Counted from the first letter of the stretch, positions 34,972 through 44,867 are shown. The stretch is DNA of 64,000 nucleotides from Pseudoalteromonas carrageenovora IAM 12662 (GCF_900239935.1 NZ_LT965928.1:1239407-1303406), one strand, 5' to 3'. The notes: generated by a model from the sequence alone, not told the origin. A program made the numbers and translations.

Positions 34972-36915
34972 TTAGATATCTTTAGGTTTTTCTATGTAAT
35001 AACCTTGAACGCCGTCTAAGCATAAGGTTTCAATGATGTGTTTTTCTTCTTGGCTCTCAACACCTTCAGCAAAAACACTCACTCCAATACGGTGCGCTAA
35101 ATCGACCATTAAGCGCATAAAGTACTGATTGTTTTTGTCATCTTCTAGGCCGCGGGTATAACTGGCGTCCATTTTAATAAAGTCAGGTTTTAAATCGCGG
35201 AAAAATTTAAACGATGTTAAACCAACACCAAAGCGCTCAACCGTTACACGAGCACCCACACGATGCACCATATCAATAAAACGCTTACTGGCTTTAATAT
35301 TTTGCTGAAGACCAAACTCGCTCACTTCAAATACTAATTTAGAGGCTATATGTGTATCTTTTAATAAGCGGCGCTCTAGCCAAATAACAAATTGGTCGTT
35401 ATGTGCACTTGAGGCCGTAACGTTTAAGCCAAAAAACTTTTCAGATAGGTTTCGGCTTTTTACTTTCTCAAGTGATGAGTCAATAATAAGGCGGTCAATC
35501 TCAATGGCCATATCAAGTTTTTCAGCCATAGCTAAAAAAGAGGCCGTTGGTAGCACTTGGTTATCTTCGGTTTTAAAACGTACTTGCACTTCGGCATACG
35601 CTTTAATACTTTTACCTAGTGGCATAATGTTTTGCATTACTAAATGTACGCGCTTAGATTCAATAACTTCGTTAATAACCTTACGCCAGTTTTGATTACC
35701 AAATCCTGCGCTTATATTATTTACTAAATCGGTTTCTCGTTGTACATGCCATGCGTTAACTTGTTTTGATTGCGCCATACTCATCGCGTTATCAACAACA
35801 GACAGCAATTCACCTAATGGTTTACCTTTTTCGTAACCCACAATACCGGTATTAGCAACTGAGCTTAGCTCTTGATTTTGTTGGTACTGTGTAAAGCGCG
35901 ATTGTAGGTTTTCACCAAAACGCTCGGCTTCTTTTAAAGGAGTGTGCGGCAATACAACAGCAAAGTCAGAGCTGTTTAATCTAAATACTTGGCTGCCAGT
36001 GTAGGTGCCACTTATGTGTTTAATTATATCAGCAACACCTTTTACGTATTCATCACCTTTTTGGTAGCCACGGCTTTGGTTAATTGCTTGTAATTCGCTA
36101 CAGCGGATCATGGCTAAAGAGCCAAAGGTACTTTGCTCGGTGTTTTCAATGTTTTTTTCGTAGTACTCAACAAACATATTTCTGTTACCAAGGGCGGTAA
36201 TTACATCTTTATATGCTTCATGTTTAATAGTCATTGCAGCGCTTTGTATATCTTCACCCTTGGTTTTTAGAAAGTGCGATAAGCGATTAAAGCTAGGTAC
36301 TAAATCTTTCCCTAAAGTTTTAAGCCTTGAACTATCAAGTGCAGTGTCTAGGTTTTCGTCTACCTGATTTTGGTTGATGTATATATCGATAATATCCGAA
36401 ACAGTAGTGCTGATATTTTTATTTAACTGATAAAAAATCGACTGCATCAAAATAATTGGAATAATTACCAAAATTGCTGAAATTGCAATCACGATAAATA
36501 AAGAAATTTGTAGCTGCTCAGCTAAGTGTTGAATATTTAGCGTAAACTCAACTTTTATATCTGCAGCGTCGTTTACCGCAAACTGAGGGCGAACAGAATT
36601 AAAACTAGATTGTACAAACTCAGCAAACATAGGTAAGCGAGTAGGGGAGTTTATGCTGAAAATTTCAGCACCTTGGTAGTCTCTTAAAGTAAAGCTTGAA
36701 AAGGTTTTACCATCTGCGATTGATTGTTTTACATTTTGAGCAGAGATTTCGTCTAAAGTGAGGCCATTAATATACTTAGTTACAGTAGTTTGTGCGTTTT
36801 TTTGGGCGTCACTTACTGCACTGTCAAAGCTTATAGATATGAAGTAGCTTCCTGCTGCAACACACAATAGCCATGAGATTATTTGTATAAAAATAAGTTT
36901 TTTAAATCCAGCCAT
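34972..36915 (-). CDS. CsrD/LapD-like membrane protein with degenerate GGDEF and EAL domains
   Basis: This 647-residue protein has two transmembrane helices (about 8-28 and 137-158) around a periplasmic domain, a HAMP-like linker, a GGDEF domain (about 235-390) and an EAL domain (about 405-645). The GGDEF motif reads NSSDF (314-318), EAL reads EVQ (442-444), and the metal motif DDFG reads ERFG (560-563). The protein should therefore neither make nor break cyclic-di-GMP. The segment SSDFAVVLPHTPLKEAE closely resembles CsrD, which targets CsrB-type RNAs for RNase E decay. The length also fits LapD, a c-di-GMP-binding receptor. I favour CsrD-like but cannot exclude LapD. Confidence 0.8.
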   Translation of the reverse strand: MAGFKKLIFIQIISWLLCVAAGSYFISISFDSAVSDAQKNAQTTVTKYINGLTLDEISAQNVKQSIADGKTFSSFTLRDYQGAEIFSINSPTRLPMFAEFVQSSFNSVRPQFAVNDAADIKVEFTLNIQHLAEQLQISLFIVIAISAILVIIPIILMQSIFYQLNKNISTTVSDIIDIYINQNQVDENLDTALDSSRLKTLGKDLVPSFNRLSHFLKTKGEDIQSAAMTIKHEAYKDVITALGNRNMFVEYYEKNIENTEQSTFGSLAMIRCSELQAINQSRGYQKGDEYVKGVADIIKHISGTYTGSQVFRLNSSDFAVVLPHTPLKEAERFGENLQSRFTQYQQNQELSSVANTGIVGYEKGKPLGELLSVVDNAMSMAQSKQVNAWHVQRETDLVNNISAGFGNQNWRKVINEVIESKRVHLVMQNIMPLGKSIKAYAEVQVRFKTEDNQVLPTASFLAMAEKLDMAIEIDRLIIDSSLEKVKSRNLSEKFFGLNVTASSAHNDQFVIWLERRLLKDTHIASKLVFEVSEFGLQQNIKASKRFIDMVHRVGARVTVERFGVGLTSFKFFRDLKPDFIKMDASYTRGLEDDKNNQYFMRLMVDLAHRIGVSVFAEGVESQEEKHIIETLCLDGVQGYYIEKPKDI

Positions 36916-37064
36916 GTTTTCAGTCTTTTAATAATTCAAAAGGGAAGGAATCAAGTCCTTGATTAATAAACTAAGTTACAGCGCATCAAAAACTTAATTA
37001 ATGCTTTAGTTATAAAAGGAAGAGTAGTGGAATTAAGCTTAGATGTCTATGAAATTCTTAGAAT

Positions 37065-37141
37065 TGGCTCCCCCTCCCCGACTCGAACGGGGGACCTGCG
37101 GATTAACAGTCCGTCGCTCTAACCAACTGAGCTAAGGGGGA
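37065..37141 (-). tRNA. tRNA-Asn (GTT), copy 4 of the transcript
   Basis: A 77-nt tRNA with acceptor stem TCCCCCT/AGGGGGA, anticodon GTT in the loop CTGTTAA, canonical T arm and encoded CCA. It is the most distal copy of a four-gene array read from the minus strand. Confidence 0.97.
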
Positions 37142-37162
37142 ACTACATCATATACATAAACT

Positions 37163-37239
37163 TGGCTCCCCCTCCCCGACTCGAACGGGGGACCTGCGGA
37201 TTAACAGTCCGTCGCTCTAACCAACTGAGCTAAGGGGGA
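37163..37239 (-). tRNA. tRNA-Asn (GTT), copy 3 of the transcript
   Basis: Identical in sequence to the other three tRNA-Asn genes of the array (77 nt, anticodon GTT, CCA encoded). It is separated by 21 bases from the next copy downstream. Confidence 0.97.
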
Positions 37240-37265
37240 ACTAAAATAGTGATATTATGATGATT

Positions 37266-37342
37266 TGGCTCCCCCTCCCCGACTCGAACGGGGGACCTGC
37301 GGATTAACAGTCCGTCGCTCTAACCAACTGAGCTAAGGGGGA
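37266..37342 (-). tRNA. tRNA-Asn (GTT), copy 2 of the transcript
   Basis: Identical 77-nt tRNA-Asn with anticodon GTT and encoded CCA, separated by 26 bases from the next copy downstream. Confidence 0.97.
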
Positions 37343-37363
37343 ATCGTTTATGGTTGAAAAACT

Positions 37364-37440
37364 TGGCTCCCCCTCCCCGACTCGAACGGGGGACCTGCGG
37401 ATTAACAGTCCGTCGCTCTAACCAACTGAGCTAAGGGGGA
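37364..37440 (-). tRNA. tRNA-Asn (GTT), copy 1 of the transcript
   Basis: Promoter-proximal copy of the four identical tRNA-Asn genes, 77 nt with anticodon GTT and encoded CCA. Its 5' end is 26 bases downstream of a strong -10 element. Confidence 0.97.
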
Positions 37441-37466
37441 AGCGTCTTGCCTTTCAACGGGGCGAA

Positions 37467-37495
37467 ATATTAATGATGGAGGTGCAAAGTGTCAA
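37467..37495 (-). promoter_or_regulatory. tRNA-Asn array promoter with GC-rich discriminator
   Basis: On the minus strand a consensus -35 TTGACA (37490-37495) is followed after 17 bases by TAATAT (37467-37472), then by TTCGCCCC. A GC-rich discriminator next to the -10 is the hallmark of stable-RNA promoters under stringent (ppGpp) control, which I infer here. Confidence 0.75.
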
Positions 37496-38504
37496 CATAT
37501 AAAAGTCATAATTTTAAAAAAGAGGTTTATTCGTTGTTTTTATGTTCGATCTGCGTGTTTTATAGCTCCATTAAAGTAATTTTTTAAAGATTTTAATAAT
37601 ATCATTGCGCATTTTATCGAAGCTTTAGGTTTTTAATTTATTAAATTGGTTAAATTAAACACGCCATAAAAGTACCTTGTTATTAAAAAGATGCCCAAAA
37701 ACATAAAAAAGCCATTTTTATAGCAGGATATTTTTTGCAGTTATTTGCATGGCTAGTTTTATTTTTTATAAATATGCCTGTAACTAAATTTTTTTAAATA
37801 TTTTCATTGGTAAATAACAAAGTAGTTAAATTGTATAAATAGGGCGTTTAATACGCTCGCTCAAAAATAGTGCAATCAATAACTTGGCTTAATATTGAAC
37901 GTTTATAGTTGTACATGAGTATAACTTTGTTAAGAGTAAAAATTAGCGGAAGATTGTTTTTAAGCCGAGTCTATAAAAATGTCACATATAAGATATACAC
38001 AAATGGTAAGACCTGATTAAAAACTGTGGCTCTCTCAAAGCCTTTATAAATGCGGGTTTGAATGAGTTATCCACGGTTTCTGTGGATAACTCTGTTTATG
38101 AAACTTTAAGAACATCAGCGGCACCAATGTTTTAGGGCGCTACAACGATTTCAAGCTTTTAAATCATTATTTTTAATTCATTATAAAACAATTGGTTATG
38201 ATTTGGAGCGGAATGGATGCAACTCGATGAGGGTTTTTTTTCGTAACGATAAATCAACCCTAGGCTTTGTGTAAAAAATCACCAGATACTGCGCGGTGTT
38301 TGTAATAAAAGTTACAAAAATGTGTTTTAATTGTTTTTTAGTGGCTTTAGGCTCTATTTTAACAAAAAGATGTAAAAACTCACCTTTACTATTTTTTAGA
38401 ATGTTTAGTTCTTTCATTAAGGCAATTGTATTGATAAATCCGTGGCTTGAAGTGCCTTGATGCTTTAAAATGTTCAGCTCAGTAAAAAGAGGCTTATTTA
38501 TTTC
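37496..38504. other. AT-rich intergenic region with paired DnaA-box-like sequences
   Basis: About 1 kb without a gene I can support. The one clear structure is the inverted repeat GAGTTATCCAC (38064-38074) / GTGGATAACTC (38082-38092), seven bases apart. Each arm holds a DnaA-box-like nonamer (TTATCCACG and, on the other strand, TTATCCACA). A 73-codon frame on the minus strand (38196-38417) has no ribosome-binding site or recognisable product. The rest is AT-rich and unremarkable. Confidence 0.6.
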
Positions 38505-39884
38505 ATGCGTGCAATTTCAAAAACTCCGACTCGCCCAGATTTACTAAACGATCCTATATTACCTACATTAAAAACGATGACCATCCCGATGATATTCGGC
38601 ATGATCACGTTAATGATGTTTAATATTGTAGATACTTTTTTCATTAGCTTATTAGGCACCGAGCCACTTGCGGCAGTAAGTTTTACCTTTCCTGTTACTT
38701 TTACCGTAATAAGTTTAGCGATAGGCTTAGGTATTGGTACGTCGGCTGTAATAGCAAAAGCACTGGGTAGTAACAAAATTGACGAAGCGCGTTTTGATGC
38801 CAGTGTGTCTTTAATGGTAGGCGTTGTACTGGTTATTGTGCTCTCGTTTATTGGTTATACATTAATTGACCCTATATTTACTTTGCTAGGCGCAGGCTCG
38901 CAGGTACTTCCGCTTATTCACGAATACATGAACATATGGTTTATAGGCAGTGTGTTTTTAATAACCCCAATGATTGGCAACTCAGTGTTACGTGCCAGTG
39001 GAGATACAAAAACACCGAGTATTGTAATGGGTGGAGCAGGGCTTATAAATGCGGTACTTGACCCCATACTTATATTTGGTTTTGGGCCTATTCCGGCCAT
39101 GGGTATTGAAGGCGCGGCCATTGCAAGTGTCATTGCATGGGCCGTTGCAGTGGTTATTATCTTGTATATATTAATGTTTAAAAAGCGTTTGTTGAGCCTC
39201 AAAGCGGGCAAGCAAACGGTTATAGGCGCAATTCGTAAAATATTAAAAATTGGCTTACCTGCTGCAGGTGCAAACATGCTAACACCCGTTGCAATGGCCG
39301 TAATGACCGCTATGGTTGCGCACCACGGACCAGAAGCTGTTGCAGCATTTGGAGTAGGGAGCAGAATAGAATCTATCGCGAGTATATTGGTGCTTGCGCT
39401 ATCTATGACATTACCGCCTTTTGTAAGTCAAAACTTTGGAGCGGGCAAATTGTGCCGCGTTAAAGAAGCCTACACAGGCACATTAAAATTTGTGATGCTA
39501 TGGCAGTTTGCAATTTACGTACTATTAATTGTATTTTCAGGCGTTATAAGTCAGTTATTTGGTAAAGAACAAGCCGTTATAGATGTAATTAAACTATTTA
39601 TTTATACAATCCCGCTAAGTTATGGCTTACAAGGGGTGATCATATTATCTAATTCATCGTTTAATGCATTACACAAGCCAATGAATGCGTTGGTACTAAG
39701 TGTCATTCGTTTATTTATATTTTATGTACCATTTGCTTATGTAGGCAACGAAATAGCCGGTTTATTTGGGTTATTTATTGGCGCTGCATTAGGTAATTTA
39801 TTTACCGCAATGGTCGCGTATAAATGGTTTAAGAAAGAGCTAGAAACGCTGAGCGGCAAATCGTTACAGGAGTGCAACAATTGA
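38505..39884 (+). CDS. MATE family multidrug/cation efflux transporter
   Basis: This 459-residue inner-membrane protein has about 12 transmembrane helices in two MatE halves. Family features include [21 protein letters not shown] near the N terminus, the conserved [12 protein letters not shown] after the first half, and the repeat of the pattern in the second half ([12 protein letters not shown]). MATE proteins export drugs or metabolites in exchange for Na+ or H+. The substrate is not predictable. The stop codon overlaps the probable uvrB start, so the two are likely co-transcribed. Confidence 0.92.
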   Translation: MRAISKTPTRPDLLNDPILPTLKTMTIPMIFGMITLMMFNIVDTFFISLLGTEPLAAVSFTFPVTFTVISLAIGLGIGTSAVIAKALGSNKIDEARFDASVSLMVGVVLVIVLSFIGYTLIDPIFTLLGAGSQVLPLIHEYMNIWFIGSVFLITPMIGNSVLRASGDTKTPSIVMGGAGLINAVLDPILIFGFGPIPAMGIEGAAIASVIAWAVAVVIILYILMFKKRLLSLKAGKQTVIGAIRKILKIGLPAAGANMLTPVAMAVMTAMVAHHGPEAVAAFGVGSRIESIASILVLALSMTLPPFVSQNFGAGKLCRVKEAYTGTLKFVMLWQFAIYVLLIVFSGVISQLFGKEQAVIDVIKLFIYTIPLSYGLQGVIILSNSSFNALHKPMNALVLSVIRLFIFYVPFAYVGNEIAGLFGLFIGAALGNLFTAMVAYKWFKKELETLSGKSLQECNN

Positions 39885-41875
39885 GCGATCATTTTCAACT
39901 AGTATCACAGTTTAAGCCTGCAGGTGATCAACCTACGGCTATTAAACAACTTGAAGAAGGTTTAGAAGCAGGGCTTGCGCATCAAACACTTCTAGGCGCA
40001 ACAGGTACTGGTAAAACGTTTACTATGGCCAATATTATTAGCGATTTAAATCGCCCAACAATAATAATGGCACATAACAAAACACTGGCTGCGCAGCTGT
40101 ACGGAGAAATGAAAGAGTTTTTTCCTAATAACGCGGTTGAGTACTTTGTATCGTATTACGATTATTATCAGCCAGAGGCGTATGTTGTTTCTAGTGATAC
40201 GTTTATAGAAAAAGATGCATCAATCAATGAGCACATAGAGCAAATGCGTTTAAGTGCTACTAAAGCACTGCTTGAACGACGCGATACTATTATTGTTGCA
40301 TCAGTTTCGGCTATTTATGGCTTGGGCGATCCGCAGTCGTACATGAAAATGATGCTGCTTTTAAAAGTGGGCGAAAAAGTAGACCAACGCGACATGCTCC
40401 GCCGCCTTGCTGAAATTCAGTATACCCGTAACGATATAGACTTTGGCCGTGGTACGTATCGCGTGCGCGGTGAAGTGGTTGATATATTTCCCGCTGAATC
40501 AGACACATTTGCTGTACGCGTAGAAATGTTTGATGACGAAATAGAACGTCTAAGTATTTTTGATCCCCTCACTGGTGCAATTGAAAAACACATAGTACGC
40601 GCCACTATTTACCCTAAAACACACTACGTCACCCCGCGTGACAAAATTCTTGGCGCCATAGAAAAAATAAAAGAAGAGCTAAAAGAGCGTCGAGCGCAGT
40701 TACTTAGTGTAAATAAATTAGTGGAAGAGCAGCGCGTAGCGCAGCGCACCCAATACGATATAGAAATGATGACCGAACTTGGTTATTGCTCAGGCATAGA
40801 AAACTACAGCCGCTACTTGTCAGGGCGCACACCGGGCGATCCGCCGCCAACACTACTTGATTACCTGCCTGATGATGCATTAATGATTATTGATGAATCA
40901 CACGTTACCGTATCGCAAATTGGAGCTATGTATAAAGGCGATAGAAGCCGTAAAGAAAACCTCGTTGAATATGGCTTTAGAATGCCATCGGCTATGGATA
41001 ACCGCCCACTTCGGTTTGAAGAATTTGAAGCCATAGCGCCGCAAACTATTTATGTATCGGCAACGCCTGGCGATTTTGAACTTGAGCGCAGCGCAGGCGA
41101 AGTGGCAGAGCAAGTTATTCGTCCAACTGGATTACTAGACCCCTTAATAGAAGTACGCCCTGTAGGCGATCAGGTTGATGATTTACTCTCAGAAATATAC
41201 AAAAGTGTAGAAAAAGGCGAGCGCGTACTGGTAACAACACTTACTAAACGTATGTCTGAGGATTTAACCGACTATTTAAGCGAGCATAACGTAAAAGTAC
41301 GTTACCTTCACTCAGACATAGACACCGTTGAGCGCGTAGAAATAATACGCGACTTACGAGCGGGTGTGTTTGATGTGTTAGTAGGCATTAACTTATTACG
41401 AGAAGGCCTAGATATGCCAGAAGTGGCCTTAGTTGCCATACTTGATGCAGATAAAGAAGGCTTTTTACGTTCAGCACGCTCACTTATACAAACTATTGGC
41501 CGTGCTGCACGTCACCTAGATGGACGTGCTATTTTATATGGCGATAAAGTGACTAAATCAATGGCCAAAGCGATTGAAGAAACGCAGCGTAGACGCGAAA
41601 TACAACACGCTTACAATATTGAGCACGGAATTGAGCCACAAGCACTTATTAAAAAAATCACCGATATTATGGATGTTGGCGAAGAAGCCGCGCCTAAAGA
41701 TAACCTTAAACTTATTCGTAAAGAGTCTAAAAAGGTACTTAGCGCGAAAGAAATTGCCGTGCAAATTAAGCAGCTTGAAACCAAAATGCATGCCTACGCA
41801 AGCGATTTAGAATTTGAAAAAGCGGGCTCTGTTCGCGATGAAATACACGAACTACAACAACAGTTGATTAATTAA
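39881..41875 (+). CDS. uvrB: UvrABC system protein B
   Basis: This 664-residue helicase-like damage-verification subunit of nucleotide excision repair has Walker [11 protein letters not shown] near the N terminus and the beta-hairpin region [10 protein letters not shown]. The helicase motifs DESH and QTIGRAARH are present, and a C-terminal UVR motif ([16 protein letters not shown]) binds UvrC. I place the start at TTG 39881, because AGGAG (39868-39872) is spaced eight bases from it and the protein then begins [18 protein letters not shown] like other UvrB proteins. The in-frame GTG at 39872 overlaps that ribosome-binding site. The TTG overlaps the stop codon of the MATE gene. No LexA-type palindrome was noticed nearby. 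Confidence 0.97.
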   Translation: MSDHFQLVSQFKPAGDQPTAIKQLEEGLEAGLAHQTLLGATGTGKTFTMANIISDLNRPTIIMAHNKTLAAQLYGEMKEFFPNNAVEYFVSYYDYYQPEAYVVSSDTFIEKDASINEHIEQMRLSATKALLERRDTIIVASVSAIYGLGDPQSYMKMMLLLKVGEKVDQRDMLRRLAEIQYTRNDIDFGRGTYRVRGEVVDIFPAESDTFAVRVEMFDDEIERLSIFDPLTGAIEKHIVRATIYPKTHYVTPRDKILGAIEKIKEELKERRAQLLSVNKLVEEQRVAQRTQYDIEMMTELGYCSGIENYSRYLSGRTPGDPPPTLLDYLPDDALMIIDESHVTVSQIGAMYKGDRSRKENLVEYGFRMPSAMDNRPLRFEEFEAIAPQTIYVSATPGDFELERSAGEVAEQVIRPTGLLDPLIEVRPVGDQVDDLLSEIYKSVEKGERVLVTTLTKRMSEDLTDYLSEHNVKVRYLHSDIDTVERVEIIRDLRAGVFDVLVGINLLREGLDMPEVALVAILDADKEGFLRSARSLIQTIGRAARHLDGRAILYGDKVTKSMAKAIEETQRRREIQHAYNIEHGIEPQALIKKITDIMDVGEEAAPKDNLKLIRKESKKVLSAKEIAVQIKQLETKMHAYASDLEFEKAGSVRDEIHELQQQLIN

Positions 41876-41877
41876 AA

Positions 41878-42816
41878 ATGACAGCAAACTTTACTCCCCT
41901 TATCACGGCGCTTGAAGATGCGCCTATTGTAAATAATGAACTGTGTCGTGTTTTTCACGGGCGAGGTCACAGCGTAGAAGCGTTGAGCCATATTAATTTA
42001 GACTTTTACCCGCCTAGTTTATTTTTAGTATCGTACGACGAAATAGACGAAGCCACATTAAACCAGCTCACCAATACACTTTGGCAGTGGGCACAGCAGC
42101 ATCAACCTGAACTTATTACATCGCTTGTATATCAACAGCGTGCTGGCGTGCAAAGCCAAAATACGGTGGTTTATGGGCAATTGCCTAATCAGCATGTTGT
42201 AAGTGAAAACGGCATTAAGTTTTTAGTTGATTTGCAAAGCCGTCAAAATACCGGGATATTTCCTGATATGCGAAGCGGCCGTGAGTTCGTTGCTGCTAAT
42301 AGCAAGCATGCAAAAGTACTTAATTTGTTTTCGTATACCTGCGGGTTTTCGCTTGCAGCTATGCAAGGCGGGGCAGACCATGTGATGAACATGGATATGA
42401 GCAAAGGAGTACTTAAAGTCGGTAAGCAAAACCATCAGTTAAATGGTTTTGAGCGCGGCGTTAGTTTTTTACCTCATGATATTTTAAAATCTTTTGGTAA
42501 ATTAAAAAAAGCAGCCCCGTTTGATTTAATTATTGTTGATCCGCCAAGCTTTCAAAAAGGCAGCTTTATTCTTACCAAAGATTATCAAAAAGTATTGCGC
42601 AGATTACCTGAGCTACTTTGCGATACAACTCAACTTTTATTGTGCGCTAATAGCCCAGAGCTTAGCGAAGAAGACTTTAAAGCATTAATAAACGAGCACA
42701 CTCAAGGCGCAATAGAATTTGTAGAGCGCCTTGCTCCAACGGCGCGTTTTATTGAAGTTGATAGCAATAAAAGCTTAAAAGCACTGATATACAAAACGTC
42801 ACAATTAAACGATTAA
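41878..42816 (+). CDS. class I SAM-dependent methyltransferase, RlmI/RlmK-like
   Basis: This 312-residue Rossmann-fold methyltransferase carries RQNTGIFPDMRSGRE, then motif I VLNLFSYTCGFSLAAMQGGA, an acidic motif II (MDMSKGVL) and DPPSFQKGSF. This set resembles the 23S rRNA cytosine/guanine methyltransferases RlmI and the C-terminal half of RlmKL. It lacks the N-terminal PUA domain of RlmI, so the target may differ. It lies two bases after uvrB and is directly followed by a second methyltransferase, which suggests one transcript. A role in rRNA modification is inferred. Confidence 0.85.
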   Translation: MTANFTPLITALEDAPIVNNELCRVFHGRGHSVEALSHINLDFYPPSLFLVSYDEIDEATLNQLTNTLWQWAQQHQPELITSLVYQQRAGVQSQNTVVYGQLPNQHVVSENGIKFLVDLQSRQNTGIFPDMRSGREFVAANSKHAKVLNLFSYTCGFSLAAMQGGADHVMNMDMSKGVLKVGKQNHQLNGFERGVSFLPHDILKSFGKLKKAAPFDLIIVDPPSFQKGSFILTKDYQKVLRRLPELLCDTTQLLLCANSPELSEEDFKALINEHTQGAIEFVERLAPTARFIEVDSNKSLKALIYKTSQLND

Positions 42817-43497
42817 ATGAAGCTCAGTAAACGCCTAACCGCCATTGATACACTAATTTCGCAGCATCACGATATTATTTGGGATTGCTGCTGCGATCAT
42901 GGTTATTTAGGCATGGCATTATTAAAACGTGCAGCTGCAAATCAAGTCATATTTGTTGATATAGTCGCCACTTTAATGGACGTCTTAAGTGCGCAATTAT
43001 CATCTATTAATAAATTACAAAAAACCTGTGATAAAAAACCGCAGTGGCAGGTCTTATGTCAGGATGTAGGCAAAATTGAAATTGCCAAAAATAAAAGCCA
43101 AGTAGTTGTAATAGCAGGTATTGGCGGTGAGTTGTTGTTAAGTTTAATGCAGCAAATTATTGCTAATAATGCGTTAGATAACCTTGAGCATGTGCGCTTT
43201 ATTTTATGCCCTGTACATCATACTTATAAATTGCGAATAGGTTTAAAAACACTCGGCTTAGGCCTTATAAGTGAGCAAATAGTTTACGATAATAAGCGCT
43301 TTTATGAGGTCATTGAGGTTAGCTTTAACAGCCAAAATGAAATTAGCAATACAGGGCAAAGTATGTGGAATCTTAATCATGCACAGCACAAAGCGTATAA
43401 GCAGCAGCTAATAAATCATTATAATAAAATGCTCAATAAAGATGCGGTTTATTATCAAAAAGTTATAACGGACTATCAAGGACTCGGTGATAGTTAA
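42817..43497 (+). CDS. TrmK-like tRNA (adenine-N1) methyltransferase
   Basis: This 226-residue protein has the TrmK family motifs WDCCCDHGYLGMALL (SAM site), IAGIGGELLLSLM (catalytic loop region) and LCPVHHTYKLRIGLKTLGLGLISEQIV. TrmK methylates A22 of tRNA in Gram-positive bacteria, and gammaproteobacterial relatives such as this are less well characterised. The C terminus (from about 190) is a short charged extension. The ATG follows the stop codon of the upstream methyltransferase without a gap (TAAATG), so the genes are coupled. Confidence 0.82.
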   Translation: MKLSKRLTAIDTLISQHHDIIWDCCCDHGYLGMALLKRAAANQVIFVDIVATLMDVLSAQLSSINKLQKTCDKKPQWQVLCQDVGKIEIAKNKSQVVVIAGIGGELLLSLMQQIIANNALDNLEHVRFILCPVHHTYKLRIGLKTLGLGLISEQIVYDNKRFYEVIEVSFNSQNEISNTGQSMWNLNHAQHKAYKQQLINHYNKMLNKDAVYYQKVITDYQGLGDS

Positions 43498-43598
43498 AAA
43501 AGCCTTAAAGTGAGGCGTACATGTGATCTAATTACGACATTGACGACGTAATATGTTCATAGTTTATATCGCAATGCGCGAGTTTATTTGGTTTATTT

Positions 43599-44621
43599 AT
43601 GTCAGATAAAAAGAGTCACATTAATCACTTACTCAGTGATGAGCAAAAATGGCAACACAGTTACGAGCAACCTATTTCATATGCTCCATTAGTGCAATTA
43701 GCTAATAGTAACTGGGTAGTACCCCAGCATTTTTTACGCTACAAGCATACGCTTAAAAGCGTTAATGAAGTACTGGAAAGCATTGATTTTTCGGCTCACT
43801 TTAGAGTGCTTGCTGCACAAAAAGATGAACAAATTTATCTACAAGTGGCAGTACTCAGCCCCGACAACTACAAAACAAGTAGCTACCCAGGTGATAGTAA
43901 ATCTAAAAAACTATTATTTGGTAGGCGATGGCTTGTTGAAGAAAACTTACCTACTTCTGAGCTAATACAAACTGCTTTTCTAGCGCTAAAAATAGCCCGT
44001 GAGCACGAAGTAAGAGAGCTTTTTCAGTTAACGCAACACGATGCAACGAGTACACCTTTTAATAATCATCACGACTTACCTGTTATGGCGCAAAATCCAG
44101 AGCTTGTAAAAGGTAGCTGTGTACAAACATCAGTTAATGAGTTACTAAAACGTATTGTGTTCGCAGGTGCAAACGTTACATTACAAAGCCATCAGCAAAT
44201 AGCTGAGCAACACTTATACACCGTTGAACTGTTATGTAACGACTGCCAATTAAGCGAATTTAATAATAAAACGATTTCGTTTTTAACGCCTAACTCATCA
44301 AGTAATAGCTTTTTACATGGGTTTATTGCAGCCCTTGTTGCGACAAGCAATGAATACGTAAACGAGCAATTTAAGTACAAAGGATTCGCACGATTTAGCA
44401 AACATGTAAATGTTGAGCAAATAGGGGAGCTTAGTATTGCTATGCGCTCGCCAAAGACCGTTGCACTGTGTTCGATGGGTAAGCAACATGCTAATCAATT
44501 AAACTTTGAAATAGACAGCTCTCGTGCGCCACAAGGCTGCGGGCAAGCTATAGATGGGTTTTTAGCTGCTCACGGAATAAAGCAGCCAGAAAACGCACAT
44601 TTGTATCCAAATTACTTATAA
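43599..44621 (+). CDS. conserved-looking protein of unknown function, 340 aa
   Basis: I do not recognise the family. The protein is soluble with no signal peptide or membrane segment. Its middle part (about 165-175) contains KGSCVQTSVNELLKR and the C-terminal third has LHGFIAALVATSNEYVNEQF and ALCSMGKQHANQLNFEID, a mixed alpha/beta pattern. The C-terminal region SSRAPQGCGQAIDGFLAAHG is Gly/Ala/Pro-containing and may form a conserved patch. It stands between the TrmK-like gene and a convergent PspB-like gene. No function is claimed. Confidence 0.7.
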   Translation: MSDKKSHINHLLSDEQKWQHSYEQPISYAPLVQLANSNWVVPQHFLRYKHTLKSVNEVLESIDFSAHFRVLAAQKDEQIYLQVAVLSPDNYKTSSYPGDSKSKKLLFGRRWLVEENLPTSELIQTAFLALKIAREHEVRELFQLTQHDATSTPFNNHHDLPVMAQNPELVKGSCVQTSVNELLKRIVFAGANVTLQSHQQIAEQHLYTVELLCNDCQLSEFNNKTISFLTPNSSSNSFLHGFIAALVATSNEYVNEQFKYKGFARFSKHVNVEQIGELSIAMRSPKTVALCSMGKQHANQLNFEIDSSRAPQGCGQAIDGFLAAHGIKQPENAHLYPNYL

Positions 44622-44624
44622 CAA

Positions 44625-44867
44625 CTAAAGTTTATTAATTTCATCTTTAACATTAAAGCTTGAATCAGTAACAATAGCCTCAAGTGTTTGTACACGCTCT
44701 TTTAATGCAAGCACTTGTGCGTTTGTTTCAGCTAATTGTTTATGGGCATCACTATTGTTGTTTTGCATTTTATGCTTAAACTCAAGGTGCTTTTTATACA
44801 TATCATAAAGTACTCCTGAGCCAACTGAAATTAGCACAATAAGTACAATCATCGTAGTTCCAGACAT
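44625..44867 (-). CDS. PspB-like small membrane protein
   Basis: This 80-residue protein has one N-terminal transmembrane helix (about 5-23), a basic stretch and a C-terminal coiled coil. The coiled coil contains ALKERVQTLEAIVTDSSFNVKDEINKL, which closely resembles the C-terminal part of phage shock protein B. In the Psp system PspB and PspC release PspF/PspA under membrane stress. No psp partner is nearby, so this is an orphan paralog or a stand-alone relative. It is convergent with the 340-residue protein gene, with only three bases between the stop codons. Confidence 0.65.
   Translation of the reverse strand: MSGTTMIVLIVLISVGSGVLYDMYKKHLEFKHKMQNNNSDAHKQLAETNAQVLALKERVQTLEAIVTDSSFNVKDEINKL

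Noticed and set aside
37065-37440. CRISPR array suggested by regular identical repeats
   Set aside because: The repeats are four complete tRNA-Asn genes with acceptor, anticodon and T arms, and the spacers are short and of unequal length.
38064-38092. Replication origin at the DnaA-box-like pair
   Set aside because: Only two boxes are present, with no dnaA, gidA or mioC-type genes or unwinding repeats nearby. It is kept only as a possible DnaA site.
38196-38417. A 73-codon minus-strand frame in the gene-free region
   Set aside because: It has no ribosome-binding site, no recognisable motif and an AT-rich Lys/Leu composition typical of random sequence here.
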